64,000 nucleotides of DNA from Aliihoeflea sp. 40Bstr573 (GTDB taxonomy: Bacteria; Pseudomonadota; Alphaproteobacteria; Rhizobiales; Rhizobiaceae). Made by a program: the position numbers and the translations under genes. How positions within the stretch are numbered: position 1 is the first letter of the stretch; each line of letters opens with the position of its first letter. A model generated the notes under the pieces. The model saw only the letters and a list, made by a program, of their open reading frames with translations. It was not told the origin of the DNA and ran no database searches. Below, piece by piece: positions 1-11,666 of the stretch. The stretch covers positions 124,001 to 188,000 of the forward strand of contig NZ_JAAAMH010000002.1 in NCBI RefSeq assembly GCF_024105655.1. The letters run 5' to 3'.

Positions 1-789
1 GCAGGTGGGCGAGGCGTGGATGCCGAGCTTATGCTCGATGGAAGCGCAAAAAGCGTCGTTTCGACGGCCGAGCGTGCCGTCCGCGTTGACCAGGAATTTC
101 GGCACCAGGAAGAGCGAGATACCGCGCGTTCCGGCCGGCGCGTCAGGCAAGCGCGCGAGGACGAGGTGCACGATGTTGTCGGTGTAGTCGTGCTCGCCAT
201 AGGTGATGAAGATCTTCTGGCCGAAGACGCGATAGGTGCCGTCATCGGCGCGCGTCGCGCGGGTGCGCAGCGCGGCTAGGTCGGAGCCTGCCTGCGGCTC
301 GGTCAGGTTCATCGTGCCGGTCCATTCGCCGGAAACGAGCTTTGCCAGATAGGTCGCCTTGAGTTCGTCCGAGCCGTGTTTCGCCACGGCCTCGGCTGCG
401 CCGGCCGTCAGCGTCGGGCAGAGCGCGAAGGCGATGGAGGCCGAGTTCCACATCTCCATCGCCGCCATGGCGAGCATGGTCGGCAGGCCCTGGCCGCCGA
501 ATTCCTCCGGGCCGGACAGCCCGTTCCATCCGCCTTCGATCCAGTGGCGGTAAGCATCGCGCCAGCCGGGCGGCGTGGTGACCGCCGCATCCTTCCAGAC
601 CGCGCCGATCTCGTCGCCGACCTTGTAGAGGGGGCTGAGTTCCTCGGAGGCGAAGCGGCCGGCTTCGCCGAGTATCGCATCGACCAGATCCGCCGAAAGA
701 TCGCCGAGACTTCCCTCCGCCATCGCCCTGTCGAGCCCCGCGACATGTTTCAACGTGAATGCGATGTCGTCGACGGGCGCGCGATACAT
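1..789 (-). CDS. acyl-CoA dehydrogenase, DmdC-like long family (3' end outside window)
   Basis: The first 263 codons are visible; the C-terminal part runs off the left edge. The start, MYRAPVDDIAFTLKHV, is typical of the long (about 590-600 residue) FAD acyl-CoA dehydrogenases that include DmdC, the 3-(methylthio)propanoyl-CoA dehydrogenase, but most members act on other, unassigned acyl-CoAs. The stretch NLTEPQAGSDLAALRT is the flavin/substrate-binding acyl-CoA dehydrogenase signature, and GTRGISLFLVPKF follows as expected for the middle beta domain. The gene diverges from a small cysteine-rich gene, with a palindrome between them. Family assignment is firm; substrate is unknown. Confidence 0.85.
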   Translation of the reverse strand, partial: MYRAPVDDIAFTLKHVAGLDRAMAEGSLGDLSADLVDAILGEAGRFASEELSPLYKVGDEIGAVWKDAAVTTPPGWRDAYRHWIEGGWNGLSGPEEFGGQGLPTMLAMAAMEMWNSASIAFALCPTLTAGAAEAVAKHGSDELKATYLAKLVSGEWTGTMNLTEPQAGSDLAALRTRATRADDGTYRVFGQKIFITYGEHDYTDNIVHLVLARLPDAPAGTRGISLFLVPKFLVNADGTLGRRNDAFCASIEHKLGIHASPTC

Positions 790-835
790 AAGCTTTCCTC
801 CGGCTCGAATGCGTGGCAACCATGGCTAGTTTTTT

Positions 836-851
836 TTGACGTTTACGTCAA
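836..851. promoter_or_regulatory. 16-bp palindrome, candidate operator in a divergent intergenic region
   Basis: TTGACGTTTACGTCAA has two perfect 6-bp arms (TTGACG/CGTCAA) around TTTA. It sits 47 bp upstream of the acyl-CoA dehydrogenase start and 24 bp upstream of the small gene at 876. From memory it resembles the TTGACGT/ACGTAAA-type sites of MerR-family regulators of acyl-CoA and branched-chain amino acid catabolism (LiuR-like). The assignment to a regulator is inference; the symmetry is directly visible. Confidence 0.45.
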
Positions 852-875
852 ACTGGAACCGAAACGGAGATAGCC

Positions 876-1094
876 ATGCTGGCGCGCCCCGAAACGAATT
901 TCTGCGTCGAATGCCGCCGCCGCTACGGCGATCCGGGCTTCTGGTACTATCACGGCCGGATCGAAGACGGCCCGGCCTATTTCTGCGACGAGGGCATCCT
1001 GTGCTCGCCCGCATGCTCGATGAAACAGATCGAGCGCCGCCGCGCCGCCGGCACCTACCCGCACGCGCCGGCCCGTGATCCGTTCGAGCCGTAG
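876..1094 (+). CDS. small cysteine-rich hypothetical protein (72 aa)
   Basis: A 72-residue ORF preceded by a plausible ribosome binding site (ACGGAG, 7 nt before ATG). The protein has C10-x2-C13 and, further on, C37, C43-x3-C47, a spacing that could bind one zinc, and aromatic residues between the pairs (GFWYYHG). It lacks a signal peptide or membrane segment. It converges on scpA with only 6 bp between stop codons. I do not recognise a named family; a zinc-ribbon-like fold is inference from the cysteine spacing. Confidence 0.6.
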   Translation: MLARPETNFCVECRRRYGDPGFWYYHGRIEDGPAYFCDEGILCSPACSMKQIERRRAAGTYPHAPARDPFEP

Positions 1095-1100
1095 GCACGC

Positions 1101-3239
<2,139 letters not shown>

Positions 3240-3243
3240 GACC

Positions 3244-5247
<2,004 letters not shown>

Positions 5248-5287
5248 TCTTTTCTGTCTCACATCACGGGAGAAAAACGGAAGATGG

Positions 5288-5566
5288 TCATTCGGCGGCC
5301 TGTGCGGGCGGCATCGCACCGGGTGCCTTGCGGCCCTTGAGCATTCCTTCGACGCTCAAATCCTCGTCGATGGCCGGCCAGTGCAAGCCATAGGGCGAAA
5401 GCTCGATCCGGTTGCGCTCTTCGTCTCCCGCCCTCAGCAGACGGGGATACCACCACAGCGGCGTCACGAGACGTACGCCATCTGCAAGCGTCACCACGAG
5501 TTCGTGATCCGTGCAATGCGCGGCAACGGGCTCGATCAGGTCCTCATCAATTTCCAAAGTGCTCAT
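5288..5566 (-). CDS. DUF2442 domain protein
   Basis: A 92-residue protein. The core shows the DUF2442 hallmarks: a short beta-rich N-terminus (VVTLADGVRLVTPLWWYPRL) followed by the near-diagnostic LSPYGLHWPAIDEDLSVEGML. The start overlaps the end of the DUF4160 gene by 20 nt, and GGAG lies a few bases before ATG, so translation is probably coupled. DUF4160-DUF2442 pairs are widespread and behave like accessory, possibly toxin-antitoxin-like, modules, but I know of no firmly established biochemical role. It is embedded between pccB and pccA. Confidence 0.88.
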   Translation of the reverse strand: MSTLEIDEDLIEPVAAHCTDHELVVTLADGVRLVTPLWWYPRLLRAGDEERNRIELSPYGLHWPAIDEDLSVEGMLKGRKAPGAMPPAQAAE

Positions 5567-5783
5567 GCCATCGCTCCAGAAATTCGCCTCGATGTTCTTC
5601 GACCACCTTCGTCAGAACTTTCAGTTCCTGCGCCGTACAGCGCCTGTTTCTCGCGATCTCGAGGCTGTTCAGCCAGATTTTCGTTTCCTTGCGGTCCTTA
5701 CGCACATGGATATGCGGCGGTTCGACTGCATCCAAACTATAGAATAGAAACTTCCATCCCTTCCATTCGAAGACCGTCGGCAT
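5547..5783 (-). CDS. DUF4160 domain protein
   Basis: A 78-residue protein with the family's typical layout: an aromatic N-terminus (WKGWKFLFYS) followed by EPPHIHVRKDRKETKIWL, then a helical C-terminus with E-rich residues (VVEEHRGEFLERWHEHF). The PPHIHV segment is the conserved core of DUF4160. It starts 10 bp after the pccB stop and overlaps DUF2442, so all three genes are probably on one transcript. Function is unknown; see the finding on this insertion. Confidence 0.88.
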   Translation of the reverse strand: MPTVFEWKGWKFLFYSLDAVEPPHIHVRKDRKETKIWLNSLEIARNRRCTAQELKVLTKVVEEHRGEFLERWHEHFGN

Positions 5784-5793
5784 CCGCCGATCC

Positions 5794-7326
5794 CTAAAGC
5801 GGAATCGTGTCGTGCTTCTTCCATGGCTGCTCCAGCTTCTTGGAGCGCAGCATGGCGAAGGCGCGGGCGATGCGCTTGCGGCTCGAATGCGGCATGATCA
5901 CCTCGTCGATGAAGCCGCGCTCTGCCGCCTTGAACGGGTTGGCGAAGTTGGTCTCATACTCTTTCGTGCGCGCGGCGATCTTCTCCGGATCGCCGAGTTC
6001 CGAACGATAGAGAATCTCGGTCGCGCCCTTGGCGCCCATCACGGCGATCTCGGCGGTGGGCCAGGCGTAATTGACGTCGGCGCCGATATGCTTCGAGGCC
6101 ATGACGTCATAGGCGCCGCCATAGGCCTTGCGGGTGATCAGCGTCACCATCGGCACCGTCGCCTGGCTGTAGGCGAAGAGCAGTTTCGCGCCGTGCTTGA
6201 TGACGCCGCCATATTCCTGCGCGGTGCCCGGCAGGAAGCCTGGCACGTCGACCAGCGTCAGGATCGGGATCGAGAACGCGTCGCAAAAGCGCACGAAGCG
6301 CGCAGCCTTGCGGCTTGAATCGATGTCGAGGCAGCCGGCCAGCACCATCGGCTGGTTGGCGACGACGCCGACCGTCTGGCCCTCCATGCGCATGAAGCCG
6401 GTGATGATGTTGCGGGCAAAGGCTTCCTGGATCTCGAAGAACTCGCCTTCGTCGGCGAGCGCGTGGATCAGTTCCTTCATGTCGTAGGGTTTGTTCGCCG
6501 AGTCGGGGATCAGCGTGTCGAGCCGATCCTCGATGCGCGCCGGGTCGTCGTGGAACGGACGGACAGGCGGCTTCTCGCGGTTATTGAGCGGCAGGAAATC
6601 GAACAGCCGGCGCACTTCCTCCAGCGCGATGACGTCGTTGTCGAAGGCGCCGTCGGCAACGGACGATTTTTGCGTGTGGGTGCGCGCGCCACCCAGTTCC
6701 TCGGCGGTGACGATCTCGTTCGTCACCGTCTTCACCACATCCGGCCCGGTGACGAACATGTAGGAAGAATCGCGCACCATGAAGATGAAGTCGGTCATCG
6801 CCGGCGAGTAGACCGCACCGCCCGCGCATGGTCCCATGATGACGGAAATCTGCGGCACGACGCCGGATGCGTCCACATTGCGCTTGAAGACGTCGGCATA
6901 GCCGCCGAGCGAGGCGACGCCTTCCTGGATGCGCGCGCCGCCTGAATCATTGAGGCCGATGACCGGCGCGCCGTTGCGCACCGCCATGTCCATGATCTTG
7001 CAGATTTTCTGGGCGTGCGTTTCCGAAAGCGAGCCGCCAAGAACGGTAAAATCCTGGGAGAAAACGTAGACGAGGCGGCCGTTGATCGTGCCCCAGCCGG
7101 TGACAACGCCGTCGCCGGAAAATTTCTGCTCGGCCATGCCGAAATCGGTCGTCCGGTGCACGACATACATGTCGTATTCCTCGAACGATCCCTCGTCGAG
7201 CAGGACCTCGACGCGCTCGCGGGCGGTGAGCTTGCCCTTGGCGTGCTGCGCGTCGATGCGCTTCTGGCCACCGCCGAGCCGCGCCTGCGAACGCCGCTCC
7301 TCCAACTGTTCGAGAACTGCGCGCAT
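5794..7326 (-). CDS. pccB: propionyl-CoA carboxylase, carboxyltransferase subunit (beta)
   Basis: Transfers the carboxyl group from biotinyl-PccA to propionyl-CoA, giving methylmalonyl-CoA. The 510 residues match the single-chain beta subunits of propionyl/methylcrotonyl-type carboxylases. Visible motifs are [13 protein letters not shown] and [12 protein letters not shown] in the N-terminal crotonase-like half, and [16 protein letters not shown] and the oxyanion-hole region in the C-terminal half. Together with pccA and scpA in the same run, the substrate is very likely propionyl-CoA. It is the first gene of the operon; the promoter should lie in the 300 bp upstream. Confidence 0.95.
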   Translation of the reverse strand: MRAVLEQLEERRSQARLGGGQKRIDAQHAKGKLTARERVEVLLDEGSFEEYDMYVVHRTTDFGMAEQKFSGDGVVTGWGTINGRLVYVFSQDFTVLGGSLSETHAQKICKIMDMAVRNGAPVIGLNDSGGARIQEGVASLGGYADVFKRNVDASGVVPQISVIMGPCAGGAVYSPAMTDFIFMVRDSSYMFVTGPDVVKTVTNEIVTAEELGGARTHTQKSSVADGAFDNDVIALEEVRRLFDFLPLNNREKPPVRPFHDDPARIEDRLDTLIPDSANKPYDMKELIHALADEGEFFEIQEAFARNIITGFMRMEGQTVGVVANQPMVLAGCLDIDSSRKAARFVRFCDAFSIPILTLVDVPGFLPGTAQEYGGVIKHGAKLLFAYSQATVPMVTLITRKAYGGAYDVMASKHIGADVNYAWPTAEIAVMGAKGATEILYRSELGDPEKIAARTKEYETNFANPFKAAERGFIDEVIMPHSSRKRIARAFAMLRSKKLEQPWKKHDTIPL

Positions 7327-7401
7327 CAGCGAAACTTCCCCTCATTTCCGGGTAAGGACATCGCCATCGCAAACTCCTCCCTCAATTTACGGACATTCCG
7401 A

Positions 7402-7620
7402 TTAGCGGCGATTTCCCGCCGTGGGAAGGGCGGGGGGTGGCGGAAGGGCGAATTTCGCCCGGGTCGTCGCGCGATCCTTGGCCAATCCATGCACAACGCG
7501 CCATGCCGCGAATCCGGGCCTGGAAGACAGCATCGCCTTCCACACCAGCTTGCCTTGCGCGGTCGCGCGTCGTTTTCTGCACATCCGCTGCGCATAGCCG
7601 ACGATGGGCGGCAAGGCCAT
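7402..7620 (-). CDS. possible small hypothetical protein (72 aa)
   Basis: The 328-bp gap between pccB and the next plus-strand gene contains one ORF that may be real: 72 residues, ATG start, mostly G or C in third codon positions, rich in Arg and Trp, with a low-complexity proline run (LPPPPALPT) near the C-terminus. No convincing ribosome binding site is seen and I do not recognise the sequence. The alternative is that this gap holds only the pccB promoter region. Kept as a weak call. Confidence 0.3.
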   Translation of the reverse strand: MALPPIVGYAQRMCRKRRATAQGKLVWKAMLSSRPGFAAWRVVHGLAKDRATTRAKFALPPPPALPTAGNRR

Positions 7621-7654
7621 TCGACCTTAGGCTGGCAGTGAAGTGGAGGTGAAC

Positions 7655-8704
7655 ATGTCCGAGGCCGAAATCCTGTTCGAGACGCGCGGCAAGGCCGGCA
7701 TCGTCACGCTGAACCGTCCCAAGGCGCTCAATGCGGTGACGCGGACGATGGTGGGCGAGCTTCATGCGAAGCTGGTCGAGTGGGCGAACGACCCCGCGAT
7801 TGCGACGGTAGTGATCAAGGCGGCGGGCGAGAAGGCCTTTTCGGCCGGCGGCGACATTCGCCAGCTCCACGACTGGGGCAAGGCGAAGAACCCGGCGATG
7901 CGCGACTTCTACCGCGAGGAATACCGCCTCAACACCTTCATCAAGACGTACCCGAAACCCTATGTCGCGCTGGTCGACGGCATCGTCATGGGTGGGGGCG
8001 TCGGTGTCTCGGTCCATGGCAGCCACTGCGTCGGCGGGGCCAGGCTGATGTTCGCCATGCCCGAGACCGGCATCGGTCTCTTTCCCGATGTCGGCGGCAC
8101 CTACTTCCTGCCGCGCCTGCCCCATCGCATCGGCACCTGGCTGGCGCTGACGGGTGCGCGGCTTGGCCAGGCCGACGCGCTGTGGTGCGGTCTGACAACC
8201 CATGCCGCGCCGGCCGAGCGCTTTGGCGAGATCGAGGCCGCGCTGGCCGAAGGCAGCGCGCCGGACACCGCACTCGCCACTTTTGCCGACCAGCCCCAAG
8301 GGGCGACGCTGCCGGACCTCGCGCCGACGATCGAGCGCTGCTTTGCCGGCGAGACGGTCGAGGCCATTGTCGCCGCGCTCGAAGCCGACGGCGGCGAATG
8401 GGCGACCAAACAGGCGTCCATCATCCGCACAAAGTCGCCGACGAGCCTCAAGATCGCGCTGCGCCAGATGCAGGAAGGCGCGAGAGCGGATTTCGAAACC
8501 TGCATGAAGATCGAGTTCCGGATCGTCAGCTGCGTGATCGAGGGACACGAATTCTTCGAGGGCGTGCGCGCCGTCATCATCGACAAGGACAACAGGCCGG
8601 ATTGGCGTCCAGCCACTCTCGCCGAGGTCAGCGATGCCGATGTCGATGCCTATTTCGCGCCCCTGCCCGACGAACTCGACCTGTCCGCCATCGACCGGAT
8701 GTGA
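7655..8704 (+). CDS. 3-hydroxyisobutyryl-CoA hydrolase (enoyl-CoA hydratase/isomerase family)
   Basis: Hydrolyses 3-hydroxyisobutyryl-CoA to free 3-hydroxyisobutyrate in valine degradation. The 349-residue length exceeds that of simple enoyl-CoA hydratases and fits the hydrolase subfamily. Seen are the crotonase acyl-CoA loop FSAGGDIRQL and the family-typical MPETGIGLFPDVGG, which holds the catalytic Glu. I place the start at the ATG 5 nt after a strong GGAGG; a GTG 12 bases upstream lies within that ribosome binding site. Valine breakdown ends in propionyl-CoA, which the adjacent pcc-scp operon consumes, a sensible neighbourhood. Confidence 0.88.
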   Translation: MSEAEILFETRGKAGIVTLNRPKALNAVTRTMVGELHAKLVEWANDPAIATVVIKAAGEKAFSAGGDIRQLHDWGKAKNPAMRDFYREEYRLNTFIKTYPKPYVALVDGIVMGGGVGVSVHGSHCVGGARLMFAMPETGIGLFPDVGGTYFLPRLPHRIGTWLALTGARLGQADALWCGLTTHAAPAERFGEIEAALAEGSAPDTALATFADQPQGATLPDLAPTIERCFAGETVEAIVAALEADGGEWATKQASIIRTKSPTSLKIALRQMQEGARADFETCMKIEFRIVSCVIEGHEFFEGVRAVIIDKDNRPDWRPATLAEVSDADVDAYFAPLPDELDLSAIDRM

Positions 8705-8731
8705 ATTTCGCCGCCTTCGATTGACGCGGGC

Positions 8732-8761
8732 GGCGCTTGCGACATACTTTGCGGTATGTTC
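8732..8761 (+). promoter_or_regulatory. candidate promoter and overlapping operator for the pcaD-pim operon
   Basis: TTGACG and TATGTT, 18 bp apart, resemble -35 and -10 boxes. The -10 region is overlapped by a perfect inverted repeat ACATAC-TTTGCG-GTATGT (8743-8760), placed where a repressor would block RNA polymerase. The first start codon of the operon lies 21 bp downstream. Boxes and repeat are directly visible; promoter activity is inferred. Confidence 0.4.
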
Positions 8762-8781
8762 AACCGGAAGGGAGGTCCGGG

Positions 8782-9582
8782 ATGGCGTTCGCGCGCGTCA
8801 ACGGCGTCGTTTTACATCATGAAGTCCGCGGTCCGGCGACAGCGCCAGCCCTCGTCTTTTCCAATTCGCTCGGCACCGATTTCCGCATCTGGAACGACGT
8901 CGTCGCCAGGTTTGGCGATGATTACCGCGTCGTTCTCTACGATAAGCGCGGCCACGGGCTTTCGGAGGCGACACCCGCGCCCTACCGGCTCGACGACCAT
9001 GTCGGGGACCTTTCCGCCCTGCTGGATCATCTCGGCATCACCCGAGCGGCCATCGTCGGCCTATCGGTCGGCGGGCTGATCGCGCAGGGCATTGCAGCCA
9101 AGCGCCCTGACCTCGTTTCCGCGCTCGTCTTGATGGACACGGCCCACAAGATCGGCACAGCCGATATGTGGAACGCGCGCATCGACACGGTGACCTCCAA
9201 GGGCATCGGCGCGATGGCGGACGCGATCCTGGAGCGCTGGTTCACGCCCGCCTATCGCCGCTCCGACAATGCCGACTTCGTCGGGTACGCCGCCATGCTG
9301 ACGCGCACGACGGTCGACGGCTATGCCGGCACCTGCGCGGCGCTGCGAGACGCCGATTTGACGCAATCGACCGCCGCCCTGAAGATGCCCGTGATGTGCG
9401 TCGTCGGCGATCAGGACGGCTCGACCCCGCCCGACCTCGTGCGCTCGACCGCAGACCTCGTTTCCGGATCCCGTTTCGAGATCATCGCCGATGCCGGACA
9501 CCTGCCCTGCATCGAAAAGCCGGCCGAGACGGCCCGGCTTCTGCAGGATTTTCTGCGTTCGCACACAAGGACGAGACCATGA
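8782..9582 (+). CDS. pcaD: 3-oxoadipate enol-lactonase
   Basis: Alpha/beta hydrolase opening 3-oxoadipate enol-lactone to 3-oxoadipate in the protocatechuate/catechol beta-ketoadipate pathway. Nucleophile elbow GLSVGG (Ser about 95), acid region VGDQDGSTPP and DAGHLPC with the catalytic His are all present; FSNSLGTD near the N-terminus and YAGTCAALRDADLT are characteristic PcaD segments. The start is taken at the ATG following GGAGG, giving 266 residues, the family norm; an upstream alternative adds 15 residues of no similarity. The stop overlaps the start of pimF (ATGA). No other pca genes (pcaC, H, G, B, I, J) are present in the window. Confidence 0.85.
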   Translation: MAFARVNGVVLHHEVRGPATAPALVFSNSLGTDFRIWNDVVARFGDDYRVVLYDKRGHGLSEATPAPYRLDDHVGDLSALLDHLGITRAAIVGLSVGGLIAQGIAAKRPDLVSALVLMDTAHKIGTADMWNARIDTVTSKGIGAMADAILERWFTPAYRRSDNADFVGYAAMLTRTTVDGYAGTCAALRDADLTQSTAALKMPVMCVVGDQDGSTPPDLVRSTADLVSGSRFEIIADAGHLPCIEKPAETARLLQDFLRSHTRTRP

Positions 9583-11666
9583 CCGAATACGTAAAGGTGA
9601 CGCGCGCGGACGAGATCGCGGTCATCACGCTCGACAACCCGCCCGTCAATGCGCTCAGCCACCATCTGCGCGAGCCGCTCTTCGCCGCGATCGAGGCTGC
9701 GCGCGATGATGAAACCATCAAGGGCATCGTCATCGCATGTGCGGGCCGCACCTTCATCTCGGGCGCGGACATCACCGAATTCGGCTCGCCCAAAGCGCTC
9801 GCCTCGCCTTCGCTGCCGGAACTCTGCAAGCTGCTGGAGACGTTGCCGAAGCCGGCAGTCGCCGCGATTCACGGCACGGCCTTCGGCGGCGGGCTGGAGC
9901 TCGCGCTTTCCTGCCACTACCGCGTGGCGGTCAAGTCGGCGCAGGTCGGCCTGCCCGAGGTCAAGCTCGGCCTCCTGCCGGGGTCGGGCGGCACGGTGCG
10001 CCTGCCGCGACTGACGGGTCCGGTCGAGGCGCTGAAGATCATCACGACCGGAAATCCGATCCCGGCCGACAAGGCGCACAAGCTCGGCGTCGTCGATCAG
10101 GTGGTGGATGGGGATCTCGTCGAAGCCGCGATCACCTTCGCGCGCTCGAAGATCGGGGAAAATCTCGTCGCCGTGCGCGACCGCCGGGACAAGATCGACA
10201 ATGTCGACATGGCGGCGTTCGATGCCGCCGTCGGCGAGGTGAAGAAGAAGGCCCGCGGGCTCGACGCGCCGCTTGCTTGTGCCCAGTCGGTCCGCAATTC
10301 CGTCACCATGGATTTCGACGCGGCGCTGAAGGCGGAGCGCCAGTTCTTTCTCGATCTCGTCCAGGGCACGCAGTCGCGCGCGCAGCGCCACCTGTTCTTC
10401 GCCCAGCGCGAGGCGGCCAAGGTCAAGGGCGTCGAGGCCGACGTGAAGCCTCGCCCGATCGCGCGCGTCGGCGTCATCGGCGCAGGCACGATGGGTGGCG
10501 GCATCGCCATGTCGTTCGTCAATGGCGGCATCCCGGTCACGCTTCTGGAGATGAACCGCGAAGCGCTCGACCGCGGCCTCGCCACGATCGCCAGGAACTA
10601 CGATATTTCCGTCCAGCGCGGCTCCATGACGACCGAGGCGAAGGACCAGCGTCTCGCCGCCTTCAAGCCGACGACCGACTATGCCGACCTTGCCGAATGC
10701 GACCTCATCATCGAGGCGGTTTTCGAGGAGATGTCGGTGAAGAAGGAGGTCTTCGGCAAGCTCGACCAGATCGCCAAGCCGGACGCGATCCTCGCCTCCA
10801 ACACCTCCTATCTCGACGTGAACGAGATCGCGGATTCGACGTCGCGGCCGGAGGATGTCGTCGGGCTGCACTTCTTCTCGCCGGCCAATGTGATGAAGCT
10901 GTTCGAGATCGTGCGCGGCGCCAAGACCGCGCCGGACGTGCTGGCGACCGCGCTCGCCGTCGCCAAGAAGATCGGCAAGGTGCCGGTCGTCGTCGGCGTC
11001 TGCCACGGCTTCGTCGGCAACCGGATGCTCTCGGCCCGCTCGGCGGAAAACGAGGACCTCTTGATGGAAGGCGCGACACCGGCGCAGATCGACAAGGTGT
11101 TCACCGATTTCGGCTGGCCGATGGGTCCTTTCGCGATGGGCGACCTTGCCGGTCTCGACATCGGCTGGCGCAACCGTAAGGCGCTTGGCAAGACGGCCGC
11201 AATCGCCGACGCGCTGTGCGAACAGGGCCGCTTCGGCCAGAAGACGGGCAAGGGCTTCTATCTCTATGAGGCCGGCTCGCGCGCGCCGAAGACCGATCCG
11301 GATGTCGAGAAGCTGATCGAGGACAAGGCGCGCGAAAAGGGCGTCAACCGCCGCGACATCTCCGACGAGGAGATCATCGAACGCACGCTCTACCCGCTGA
11401 TCAACGAGGGCTCGCTGATCCTCGAGGAGGAGATCGCCGCGCGGCCGTCCGACATCGATATCGTCTGGACGAACGGCTACGGCTTCCCGATCGGCAAGGG
11501 CGGGCCGATGTTCTACGCCGACACTGTCGGGCTGAAGAAGATCGTCGAGCGGCTCGACCATTGGCACGGCAAGACCGGCAAGGACGTCTTCAAGCCGTCC
11601 GCCCTCCTGCGCCGCCTCGCCGACGAGGAGGCGGGCTTCACCGCGCCGAAAAAGAAGGCGGCATGA
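9579..11666 (+). CDS. pimF: bifunctional enoyl-CoA hydratase/3-hydroxyacyl-CoA dehydrogenase
   Basis: Fused crotonase and NAD-dependent 3-hydroxyacyl-CoA dehydrogenase of beta-oxidation, 695 residues. The N-terminal hydratase domain shows SGADITEFG, GTAFGGGLELAL and PEVKLGLLPGSGG; the Rossmann nucleotide-binding motif GVIGAGTMGGG begins near residue 294; FFSPANVMKLFEIV and GFVGNRM are typical of the dehydrogenase. The start overlaps the pcaD stop and the stop overlaps the pimA start by 4 nt each, so the three are translationally coupled. Sequence alone would equally allow fadJ; order with pimA-D supports the dicarboxylate-oxidation name used in Rhodopseudomonas palustris. Confidence 0.87.
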   Translation: MTEYVKVTRADEIAVITLDNPPVNALSHHLREPLFAAIEAARDDETIKGIVIACAGRTFISGADITEFGSPKALASPSLPELCKLLETLPKPAVAAIHGTAFGGGLELALSCHYRVAVKSAQVGLPEVKLGLLPGSGGTVRLPRLTGPVEALKIITTGNPIPADKAHKLGVVDQVVDGDLVEAAITFARSKIGENLVAVRDRRDKIDNVDMAAFDAAVGEVKKKARGLDAPLACAQSVRNSVTMDFDAALKAERQFFLDLVQGTQSRAQRHLFFAQREAAKVKGVEADVKPRPIARVGVIGAGTMGGGIAMSFVNGGIPVTLLEMNREALDRGLATIARNYDISVQRGSMTTEAKDQRLAAFKPTTDYADLAECDLIIEAVFEEMSVKKEVFGKLDQIAKPDAILASNTSYLDVNEIADSTSRPEDVVGLHFFSPANVMKLFEIVRGAKTAPDVLATALAVAKKIGKVPVVVGVCHGFVGNRMLSARSAENEDLLMEGATPAQIDKVFTDFGWPMGPFAMGDLAGLDIGWRNRKALGKTAAIADALCEQGRFGQKTGKGFYLYEAGSRAPKTDPDVEKLIEDKAREKGVNRRDISDEEIIERTLYPLINEGSLILEEEIAARPSDIDIVWTNGYGFPIGKGGPMFYADTVGLKKIVERLDHWHGKTGKDVFKPSALLRRLADEEAGFTAPKKKAA

